Positions 1 to 9,882 of a DNA stretch of 64,000 bases are shown here, piece by piece; position 1 is the stretch's first letter; every line of letters begins with the position of its first letter. The DNA is from Liolophura sinensis (taxonomy: Eukaryota; Mollusca; Polyplacophora; Chitonida; Chitonidae). The notes under the pieces are model-generated. The model saw nothing but the letters and a program-made list of their open reading frames with translations, had not been told where the DNA came from and made no database searches. Where the stretch lies: contig NW_027017984.1 of the NCBI RefSeq assembly GCF_032854445.1, forward strand, positions 62,001-126,000. The letters run 5' to 3'. Made by a program: the position numbers and the translations under genes.

Positions 1-251
1 TTTAACTCACCCAGCAATTGTCTTACTTCTAAGTCCAAGACAATCTCAATGTCTTTATCTACGTGTAGAAAAACCACACCATTTGTACGTGAAAAACACA
101 AGGTACTTGATACAGTCTGCTGTAAAAAGTACAACTGAACACTGACCCACTTCAGTAAGGTGCCAAAAGATGCGGAATTGAGCCAGGCATCGGCAGCTGT
201 TGAAAAATTGCAAATTTCCCTGGTTTCCATGGAGTAAGAGCCGTTGCTGGG

Positions 252-257
252 CACGTG
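252..257. promoter_or_regulatory. CACGTG palindrome (canonical E-box), present in nearly every monomer
   Basis: The palindrome CACGTG sits in the conserved block GCTGGGCACGTGATTATGAC of almost all units, giving over 100 evenly spaced copies in the window. Visible exceptions are CAAGTG at 57632 and 59825 and GACGTG at 57082 and 59276. CACGTG is the known binding site of bHLH factors of the Myc/Max, USF and CLOCK/CYCLE classes. Whether anything binds here is not shown by the sequence. Confidence 0.35.
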
Positions 258-389
258 ATTATGACATAAATAATCATTCAATTGTCGCTACAGCCAAAAG
301 TATTGGTCGGAGAGCAAGGCAGTTTGCACCATTCGATTTCTCGTCACAAAATACGTCGGATTAGCCTCTTACCAGCAGCACTGGAACAG

Positions 390-423
390 TTTTTCCACTT
401 TTGCATTTTTGCCTGGTCTTTTT
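390..423 (+). other. T-tract cluster, possible curved DNA
   Basis: T-runs of four or five bases at 390-394, 399-402, 406-410 and 419-423 are spaced roughly 8-13 bases apart and recur in every monomer. Phased A/T tracts are known to bend DNA and are common in satellites. The spacing here is only approximate. Confidence 0.35.
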
Positions 424-444
424 GTTAATTGAAATCGGCTACAC

Positions 445-457
445 TGTACTCTGTACA
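445..457 (+). other. Short inverted repeat TGTAC-TCT-GTACA
   Basis: A perfect 5-bp inverted repeat with a 3-base loop, once per monomer, just before a highly conserved block. Many units have TGCAC or TACAC in the left arm, which breaks the symmetry, so it is not strictly maintained. Confidence 0.4.
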
Positions 458-1063
458 ATCGCGACTGGTCATTACTATATTCAACTTTTGACTATAAGTT
501 ATGTGCCCTTCGGTAGCCCAGAAGACGTCAAATCTTTCGGCTAAGCCCATTTAACTCACCCAGCAATTGCCTTACTTCTAAGTGCAAGACAATCTCAATG
601 TCTTTATCTACGTGTAGAAAAACCACACCATTTGTACGTGAAAAACACAAGGTACTTGATACAGTCTGCTGTAAAAAGTACAACTGACCACAGACCCACA
701 TGAATAAGGTGCCAAAAGATTCGGAATTGAGCCAGGCATCGGCAGCTGTTGAAAAATTGCAAATTTCCCTGGTTTCCATGGAGTAAGAGCCGTTGCTGGG
801 CACGTGATTATGACATAAATGATCATTCAATTGTCACTACAGGCAAAAGTATTGGTCGGAGAGCAACGCGGTTTGCACCATTCGATTTCTCGTCACAAAA
901 TACGTCGGATTAGCCTCTTACCAGCAGCACTGGAACAGTTTTTCCACTTTTGCATTTTTACCTGGTCTTTTTGTTAATTGAAATCGGCTACACTGTACTC
1001 TGTACAATCGCGACTGGTCATTACTATATTCAACTTTTGACTATAAGTTATGTGCCCTTCGGT

Positions 1064-1098
1064 AGCCCAGAAGACGTCAAATCTTTGGGCTAAGCCCA
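1064..1098 (+). other. Hairpin and palindrome at the monomer boundary
   Basis: AGCCCAGAAG (1064-1073) can pair with CTTTGGGCT (1083-1091) with one bulged G and a 9-base loop. The same TGGGCT also forms the perfect 13-bp palindrome TGGGCTAAGCCCA (1086-1098). Two AGCCCA segments therefore compete for one partner. Some monomers disrupt the pairing by TTTCGGCT or GGGCCAAGCCC, and two have GGGCTACGCCC. This example stands for the site repeated once per unit. Confidence 0.5.
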
Positions 1099-3294
1099 TT
1101 TAACTCACCCAGCAATTGTCTTACTTCTAAGTCCAAGACAATCTCAATGTCTTTATCTACGTGTAGAAAAACCACACCATTTGTACATAAAAAACACAAG
1201 GTACTTGATACAGTCTGCTGTAAAAAGTACAACTAAACACTGACCCACATTTATAAGGTGCCAAAAGATGTGGAATTGGGCCAGGCATCGGCAGATGTTA
1301 AAAAATTGCAAATATCCCTGGTTTCCATGGAGTAAGAGCCGTTGCTGGGCACGTGATTATGACATCAATGATCATTGATCTGTCGCTACAACCAAAAGTA
1401 TTGGTCGGAGAGCAACGCGGTTTGCACCATTCGATTTCTCGTCACAAAATACGTCGGATTAGGTTCTTACTAGTAGCACTGGAACAGTTTTTCCACTTTT
1501 GCATTTTTGCTTCGTCTTTTTGTTAATTGAAATCGGCTAAACTGTACTCTGTACAATCGCGACTGGTCATTACTATATTCAACTTTTGACTATAAGTTAT
1601 GTGCCCTTCGGTAGCCCAGAAGACGTCAAATCTTTGGGCTAAGCCCATTTAACTCACCCAGCAATTGCCTTACTTCTAAGTGCAAGACAATCTTAATGTC
1701 TTTATCTACGTGTAGAAAAACCACACCATTTGTACGTGAAAAACACAAGGTACTTGATACAGTCTGCTGTAAAAAGTACAACTGAACACTGACCCACTTC
1801 AGAAAGGTGCCAAAAGATGCAGAATTGAGCCAGGCATCGGCAGCTGTTGAAAAATTGCAAATTTCCCTGGTTTCCATGGAGTAAGAGCCGTTGCTGGGCA
1901 CGTGATTATGACATAAATGATCATTCAATTGTCACTACAGCCAAAAGCATTGGTCGGGGAGCAACGCGGTTTGCACCATTCGATTTGTCGTCACAAAATA
2001 CGTCGGATTAGCCTCTTACCAGCAGCACTGGAACAGTTTTTCCACTTTTGCATTTTTGCCTGGTCTTTTTGTTAATTGAAATCGGCTACACTGTACTCTG
2101 TACAATCGCGACTGGTCATTACTATATTCAACTTTTGACTATAAGTTATGTGCCCTTCGGTAGCCCAGAAGACGTCAAATCTTTGGGCTAAGCCCATTTA
2201 ACTCACCCAGCAATTGCCTTACTTCTAAGTGCAAGACAATCTCAATGTCTTTATCTACGTGTAGAAAAACCACACCATTTGTACGTGAAAAACACAAGGT
2301 ACTTGATACAGTCTGCTGTAAAAAGTACAACTGAACACTGACCCACTTCAGTAAGGTGCCAAAAGATGCGGAATTGAGTCAGGCATCGGCAGCTGTTGAA
2401 AAATTGCAAATTTCCCTGGTTTCCATGGAGTAAGAGCCGTTGCTGGGCACGTGATTATGACATAAATGATCATTCAATTGTCACTACAGCCAAAAGTATT
2501 GGTCGGAGAGCAACGCGGTTTGCACCATTCGATTTGTCGTCACAAAATACGTCGGATTAGCCTCTTACCAGCAGCACTGGAACAGTTTTTCCACTTTTGC
2601 ATTTTTACCTGGTCTTTTTGTTAATTGAAATCGGCTACACTGTACTCTGTACAATCGCGACTGGTCATTACTATATTCAACTTTTGACTATAAGTTATGT
2701 GCCCTTCGGTAGCCCAGAAGACGTCAAATCTTTGGGCTAAGCCCATTTAACTCACCCAGCAATTGTCTTACTTCTAAGTCCAAGACAATCTCAATGTCTT
2801 TATCTACGTGTAGAAAAACCACACCATTTGTACATAAAAAACACAAGGTACTTGATACAGTCTGCTGTAAAAAGTACAACTAAACACTGACCCACATTTA
2901 TAAGGTGCCAAAAGATGTGGAATTGGGCCAGGCATCGGCAGCTGTGAAAAAATTGCAAATTTCCCTGGTTTCCATGGAGTAAGAGCCGTTGCCGGGCACG
3001 TGATTATGACATAAATGATCATTCAATTGTCACTACAGGCAAAAGTTTTGGTCGGAGAGCAACGCGGTTTGCACCATTCGATTTCTCGTCACAAAATACG
3101 TCGGATTAGCTTCTTACCAGCAGCACTGGAACAGTTTTTCCACTTTTGCATTTTTACCTGGTCTTTTTGTTAATTGAAATCGGCTAAACTGTACTCTGTA
3201 CAATCGCGACTGGTCATTACTATATTCAACTTTTGACTATAAGTTATGTGCCCTTCGGTAGCCCAGAAGACGTCAAATCTTTGGGCTAAGCCCA

Positions 3295-6200
3295 TTTAAC
3301 TCACCCAGCAATTGTCTTACTTCTAAGTCCAAGACAATCTCAATGTCTTTATCTACGTGTAGAAAAACCACACCATTTGTACGTGAAAAACACAAGGTAC
3401 TTGATACAGTCTGCTGTAAAAAGTACAACTGAACACTGACCCACTTCAGTAAGGTGCCAAAAGATGCGGAATTGAGCCAGGCATCGGCAGCTGTTGAAAA
3501 ATTGCAAATTTCCCTGGTTTCCATGGAGTAAGAGCCGTTGCTGGGCACGTGATTATGACATAAATAATCATTCAATTGTCGCTACAGCCAAAAGTATTGG
3601 TCGGAGAGCAAGGCAGTTTGCACCATTCGATTTCTCGTCACAAAATACGTCGGATTAGCCTCTTACCAGCAGCACTGGAACAGTTTTTCCACTTTTGCAT
3701 TTTTGCCTGGTCTTTTTGTTAATTGAAATCGGCTACACTGTACTCTGTACAATCGCGACTGGTCATTACTATATTCAACTTTTGACTATAAGTTATGTGC
3801 CCTTCGGTAGCCCAGAAGACGTCAAATCTTTGGGCTAAGCCCATTTAACTCACCCAGCAATTGCCTTACTTCTAAGTGCAAGACAATCTCAATGTCTTTA
3901 TCTACGTGTAGAAAAACCACACCATTTGTACGTGAAAAACACAAGGTACTTGATACAGTCTGCTGTAAAAAGTACAACTGACCACAGACCCACATGAATA
4001 AGGTGCCAAAAGATTCGGAATTGAGCCAGGCATCGGCAGCTGTTGAAAAATTGCAAATTTCCCTGGTTTCCATGGAGTAAGAGCCGTTGCTGGGCACGTG
4101 ATTATGACATAAATGATCATTCAATTGTCACTACAGGCAAAAGTATTGGTCGGAGAGCAACGCGGTTTGCACCATTCGATTTCTCGTCACAAAATACGTC
4201 GGATTAGCCTCTTACCAGCAGCACTGGAACAGTTTTTCCACTTTTGCATTTTTACCTGGTCTTTTTGTTAATTGAAATCGGCTACACTGTACTCTGTACA
4301 ATCGCGACTGGTCATTACTATATTCAACTTTTGACTATAAGTTATGTGCCCTTCGGTAGCCCAGAAGACGTCAAATCTTTGGGCTAAGCCCATTTAACTC
4401 ACCCAGCAATTGTCTTACTTCTAAGTCCAAGACAATCTCAATGTCTTTATCTACGTGTAGAAAAACCACACCATTTGTACATAAAAAACACAAGGTACTT
4501 GATACAGTCTGCTGTAAAAAGTACAACTAAACACTGACCCACATTTATAAGGTGCCAAAAGATGTGGAATTGGGCCAGGCATCGGCAGCTGTTAAAAAAT
4601 TGCAAATATCCCTGGTTTCCATGGAGTAAGAGCCGTTGCTGGGCACGTGATTATGACATCAATGATCATTGATCTGTCGCTACAACCAAAAGTATTGGTC
4701 GGAGAGCAACGCGGTTTGCACCATTCGATTTCTCGTCACAAAATACGTCGGATTAGGTTCTTACTAGTAGCACTGGAACAGTTTTTCCACTTTTGCATTT
4801 TTGCTTCGTCTTTTTGTTAATTGAAATCGGCTAAACTGTACTCTGTACAATCGCGACTGGTCATTACTATATTCAACTTTTGACTATAAGTTATGTGCCC
4901 TTCGGTAGCCCAGAAGACGTCAAATCTTTGGGCTAAGCCCATTTAACTCACCCAGCAATTGCCTTACTTCTAAGTGCAAGACAATCTTAATGTCTTTATC
5001 TACGTGTAGAAAAACCACACCATTTGTACGTGAAAAACACAAGGTACTTGATACAGTCTGCTGTAAAAAGTACAACTGAACACTGACCCACTTCAGAAAG
5101 GTGCCAAAAGATGCAGAATTGAGCCAGGCATCGGCAGCTGTTGAAAAATTGCAAATTTCCCTGGTTTCCATGGAGTAAGAGCCGTTGCTGGGCACGTGAT
5201 TATGACATAAATGATCATTCAATTGTCACTACAGCCAAAAGCATTGGTCGGGGAGCAACGCGGTTTGCACCATTCGATTTGTCGTCACAAAATACGTCGG
5301 ATTAGCCTCTTACCAGCAGCACTGGAACAGTTTTTCCACTTTTGCATTTTTGCCTGGTCTTTTTGTTAATTGAAATCGGCTACACTGTACTCTGTACAAT
5401 CGCGACTGGTCATTACTATATTCAACTTTTGACTATAAGTTATGTGCCCTTCGGTAGCCCAGAAGACGTCAAATCTTTCGGCTAAGCCCATTTAACTCAC
5501 CCAGCAATTGCCTTACTTCTAAGTGCAAGACAATCTCAATGTCTTTATCTACGTGTAGAAAAACCACACCATTTGTACGTGAAAAACACAAGGTACTTGA
5601 TACAGTCTGCTGTAAAAAGTACAACTGAACACTGACCCACTTCAGTAAGGTGCCAAAAGATGCGGAATTGAGTCAGGCATCGGCAGCTGTTGAAAAATTG
5701 CAAATTTCCCTGGTTTCCATGGAGTAAGAGCCGTTGCTGGGCACGTGATTATGACATAAATGATCATTCAATTGTCACTACAGCCAAAAGTATTGGTCGG
5801 AGAGCAACGCGGTTTGCACCATTCGATTTGTCGTCACAAAATACGTCGGATTAGCCTCTTACCAGCAGCACTGCAACAGTTTTTCCACTTTTGCATTTTT
5901 ACCTGGTCTTTTTGTTAATTGAAATCGGCTACACTGTACTCTGTACAATCGCGACTGGTCATTACTATATTCAACTTTTGACTATAAGTTATGTGCCCTT
6001 CGGTAGCCCAGAAGACGTCAAATCTTTGGGCTAAGCCCATTTAACTCACCCAGCAATTGTCTTACTTCTAAGTCCAAGACAATCTCAATGTCTTTATCTA
6101 CGTGTAGAAAAACCACACCATTTGTACATAAAAAACACAAGGTACTTGATACAGTCTGCTGTAAAAAGTACAACTAAACACTGACCCACATTTATAAGGT

Positions 6201-6588
6201 GCCAAAAGATGTGGAATTGGGCCAGGCATCGGCAGCTGTGAAAAAATTGCAAATTTCCCTGGTTTCCATGGAGTAAGAGCCGTTGCTGGGCACGTGATTA
6301 TGACATAAATGATCATTCAATTGTCACTACAGGCAAAAGTTTTGGTCGGAGAGCAACGCGGTTTGCACCATTCGATTTCTCGTCACAAAATACGTCGGAT
6401 TAGCTTCTTACCAGCAGCACTGGAACAGTTTTTCCACTTTTGCATTTTTACCTGGTCTTTTTGTTAATTGAAATCGGCTAAACTGTACTCTGTACAATCG
6501 CGACTGGTCATTACTATATTCAACTTTTGACTATAAGTTATGTGCCCTTCGGTAGCCCAGAAGACGTCAAATCTTTGGGCTAAGCCCA
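3295..6588 (+). repeat. 6-mer higher-order repeat, copy 2 (A-B-C-D-E-F)
   Basis: Monomers start at 3295, 3844, 4393, 4942, 5491 and 6040 and match copy 1 at an offset of exactly 6 x 549 bp. Private markers of copy 1 are shared, including the GAGTCAGG variant of E and the AAAGTTTTGG variant of F. Only a few substitutions separate the copies (for example CAGATGTT in the copy 1 C unit against CAGCTGTT here, and ACTGCAACAG at about 5870), so the duplication is recent or recently homogenised. Confidence 0.92.
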
Positions 6589-9333
6589 TTTAACTCACCC
6601 AGCAATTGTCTTACTTCTAAGTCCAAGACAATCTCAATGTCTTTATCTACGTGTAGAAAAACCACACCATTTGTACGTGAAAAACACAAGGTACTTGATA
6701 CAGTCTGCTGTAAAAAGTACAACTGAACACTGACCCACTTCAGTAAGGTGCCAAAAGATGCGGAATTGAGCCAGGCATCGGCAGCTGTTGAAAAATTGCA
6801 AATTTCCCTGGTTTCCATGGAGTAAGAGCCGTTGCTGGGCACGTGATTATGACATAAATAATCATTCAATTGTCGCTACAGCCAAAAGTATTGGTCGGAG
6901 AGCAAGGCAGTTTGCACCATTCGATTTCTCGTCACAAAATACGTCGGATTAGCCTCTTACCAGCAGCACTGGAACAGTTTTTCCACTTTTGCATTTTTGC
7001 CTGGTCTTTTTGTTAATTGAAATCGGCTACACTGTACTCTGTACAATCGCGACTGGTCATTACTATATTCAACTTTTGACTATAAGTTATGTGCCCTTCG
7101 GTAGCCCAGAAGACGTCAAATCTTTCGGCTAAGCCCATTTAACTCACCCAGCAATTGCCTTACTTCTAAGTGCAAGACAATCTCAATGTCTTTATCTACG
7201 TGTAGAAAAACCACACCATTTGTACGTGAAAAACACAAGGTACTTGATACAGTCTGCTGTAAAAAGTACAACTGACCACAGACCCACATGAATAAGGTGC
7301 CAAAAGATTCGGAATTGAGCCAGGCATCGGCAGCTGTTGAAAAATTGCAAATTTCCCTGGTTTCCATGGAGTAAGAGCCGTTGCTGGGCACGTGATTATG
7401 ACATAAATTATCATTCAATTGTCACTACAGGGAAAAGTATTGGTCGGAGAGCAACGCGGTTTGCACCATTCGATTTGTCGTCACAAAATTCGTCGGATTA
7501 GCCTCTTACCAGCAGCACTGGAACAGTTTTTCCACTTTTGCATTTTTGCTTCGTCTTTTTGTTAATTGAAATCGGCTAAACTGTACTCTGTACAATCGCG
7601 ACTGGTCATTACTATATTCAACTTTTGACTATAAGTTATGTGCCCTTCGGTAGCCCAGAAGACGTCAAATCTTTGGGCTAAGCCCATTTAACTCACCCAG
7701 CAATTGCCTTACTTCTAAGTGCAAGACAATCTTAATGTCTTTATCTACGTGTAGAAAAACCACACCATTTGTACGTGAAAAACACAAGGTACTTGATACA
7801 GTCTGCTGTAAAAAGTACAACTGAACACTGACCCACTTCAGAAAGGTGCCAAAAGATGCGGAATTGAGCCAGGCATCGGCAGCTGTTGAAAAATTGCAAA
7901 TTTCCCTGGTTTCCATGGAGTAAGAGCCGTTGCTGGGCACGTGATTATGACATAAATGATCATTCAATTGTCACTACAGCCAAAAGTATTGGTCGGGGAG
8001 CAACGCGGTTTGCACCATTCGATTTGTCGTCACAAAATACGTCGGATTAGCCTCTTACCAGCAGCACTGGAACAGTTTTTCCACTTTTGCATTTTTGCCT
8101 GGTCTTTTTGTTAATTGAAATCGGCTACACTGTACTCTGTACAATCGCGACTGGTCATTACTATATTCAACTTTTGACTATAAGTTATGTGCCCTTCGGT
8201 AGCCCAGAAGACGTCAAATCTTTCGGCTAAGCCCATTTAACTCACCCAGCAATTGCCTTACTTCTAAGTGCAAGACAATCTCAATGTCTTTATCTACGTG
8301 TAGAAAAACCACACCATTTGTACGTGAAAAACACAAGGTACTTGATACAGTCTGCTGTAAAAAGTACAACTGAACACTGACCCACTTCAGTAAGGTGCCA
8401 AAAGATGCGGAATTGAGCCAGGCATCGGCAGCTGTTGAAAAATTGCAAATTTCCCTGGTTTCCATGGAGTAAGAGCCGTTGCTGGGCACGTGATTATGAC
8501 ATAAATGATCATTCAATTGTCACTACAGCCAAAAGTATTGGTCGGAGAGCAACGCGGTTTGCACCATTCGATTTGTCGTCACAAAATACGTCGGATTAGC
8601 CTCTTACCAGCAGCACTGGAACAGTTTTTCCACTTTTGCATTTTTACCTGGTCTTTTTGTTAATTGAAATCGGCTACACTGTACTCTGTACAATCGCGAC
8701 TGGTCATTACTATATTCAACTTTTGACTATAAGTTATGTGCCCTTCGGTAGCCCAGAAGACGTCAAATCCTTGGGCTAAGCCCATTTAACTCACCCAGCA
8801 ATTGTCTTACTTCTAAGTCCAAGACAATCTCAATGTCTTTATCTACGTGTAGAAAAACCACACCATTTGTACATAAAAAACACAAGGTACTTGATACAGT
8901 CTGCTGTAAAAAGTACAACTAAACACTGACCCACATTTATAAGGTGCCAAAAGATGTGGAATTGGGCCAGGCATCGGCAGCTGTGAAAAAATTGCAAATT
9001 TCCCTGGTTTCCATGGAGTAAGAGCCGTTGCTGGGCACGTGATTATGACATAAATGATCATTCAATTGTCACTACAGGCAAAAGTTTTGGTCGGAGAGCA
9101 ACGCGGTTTGCACCATTCGATTTCTCGTCACAAAATACGTCGGATTAGCCTCTTACCAGCAGCACTGGAACAGTTTTTCCACTTTTGCATTTTTGCCTGG
9201 TCTTTTTGTTAATTGAAATCGGCTACACTGTACTCTGTACAATCGCGACTGGTCATTACTATATTCAACTTTTGACTATAAGTTATGTGCCCTTCGGTAG
9301 CCCAGAAGACGTCAAATCTTTCGGCTAAGCCCA
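6589..9333 (+). repeat. Contracted third copy of the 6-mer (A-B'-D-E-F/A)
   Basis: Monomers start at 6589, 7138, 7687, 8236 and 8785. The order follows the 6-mer but the C unit is missing. The B-like unit at 7138 begins as B yet ends with the GCTTCGTC...CTAAACTG tail seen in C. The F unit at 8785 keeps the AAAGTTTTGG marker but ends with the GCCTGGTC...CTACACTG tail and TTTCGGCTA boundary typical of A, and is followed directly by a B-type unit. I infer two losses of one monomer each by out-of-register exchange. Confidence 0.78.
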
Positions 9334-9882
9334 TTTAACTCACCCAGCAATTGCCTTACTTCTAAGTGCAAGACAATCTCAATGTCTTTATCTACGTGTA
9401 GAAAAACCACACCATTTGTACGTGAAAAACACAAGGTACTTGATACAGTCTGCTGTAAAAAGTACAACTGACCACAGACCCACATGAATAAGGTGCCAAA
9501 AGATTCGGAATTGAGCCAGGCATCGGCAGCTGTTGAAAAATTGCAAATTTCCCTGGTTTCCATGGAGTAAGAGCCGTTGCTGGGCACGTGATTATGACAT
9601 AAATTATCATTCAATTGTCACTACAGGGAAAAGTATTGGTCGGAGAGCAACGCGGTTTGCACCATTCGATTTGTCGTCACAAAATTCGTCGGATTAGCCT
9701 CTTACCAGCAGCACTGGAACAGTTTTTCCACTTTTGCATTTTTGCTTCGTCTTTTTGTTAATTGAAATCGGCTACACTGTACTCTGTACAATCGCGACTG
9801 GTCATTACTATATTCAACTTTTGACTATAAGTTATGTGCCCTTCGGTAGCCCAGAAGACGTCAAATCTTTGGGCTAAGCCCA
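9334..9882 (+). repeat. Type B' monomer preceding the G-H-A' trimer
   Basis: The front matches type B (ACCACAGACCCACATGAA, GATTCGG). The rear carries ACAGGGAAAAG and AAAATTCGTCGG. The same B' form is at 7138, 20312 and 23606, and at 9334, 20312 and 23606 it is immediately followed by a type G unit. It therefore travels with the downstream block. Confidence 0.85.

Larger units (their letters stand above)
1..549 (+). repeat. Reference monomer (type A) with internal map
   Basis: This unit serves as the coordinate frame. Base composition by hand count is 230 G+C of 549. Landmarks: MfeI-like CAATTG at 15-20; a variable zone around 85-180 that defines most types; PvuII palindrome CAGCTG near 194; a strongly conserved block 224-265 with CCATGG and CACGTG (252-257); a second variable zone about 266-330; a T-rich strand 390-423; an inverted repeat TGTAC-TCT-GTACA at 445-457; and a highly conserved block from about 458 to 510. 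The unit ends in AGCCCA. Its length is 3 x 183, so reading frames carry over from copy to copy, but every frame is closed by stops. Confidence 0.93.
1..3294 (+). repeat. 6-mer higher-order repeat, copy 1 (A-B-C-D-E-F)
   Basis: Monomers start at 1, 550, 1099, 1648, 2197 and 2746. Markers in order: A with TAAATAATCA; B with ACCACAGACCCACATGAA and GATTCGG; C with TCAATGATCATTGATCTG; D with CTTAATGTC and TTCAGAAAGG; E with GAATTGAGTCAGG; F with GTGAAAAAATTGC and AAAGTTTTGG. The same six types recur in the same order 3294 bp downstream with only scattered single-base differences. Confidence 0.92.

Noticed and set aside
1-549. Transposable element or its terminal repeats as the monomer
   Set aside because: No terminal inverted repeats, target-site duplication, reverse transcriptase or transposase remnant is visible. 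A transposon fragment origin cannot be excluded but has no support.
1-549. CENP-B box within the monomer
   Set aside because: No segment on either strand resembles the known TTCG...CGGG core arrangement closely enough.
608-826. 72-codon minus-strand ATG frame, shifted from the 100-codon one
   Set aside because: It overlaps the other frame, appears only in some monomer types, has no signal peptide or domain I recognise, and there is no sign of a promoter or splice structure specific to it.
528-830. Recurring 100-codon minus-strand open frame as a gene family
   Set aside because: It begins at TTG, lacks any recognisable domain, is interrupted by stops in types C, E and F, and its conservation follows from tandem homogenisation. 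Treated as a by-product of the repeat.
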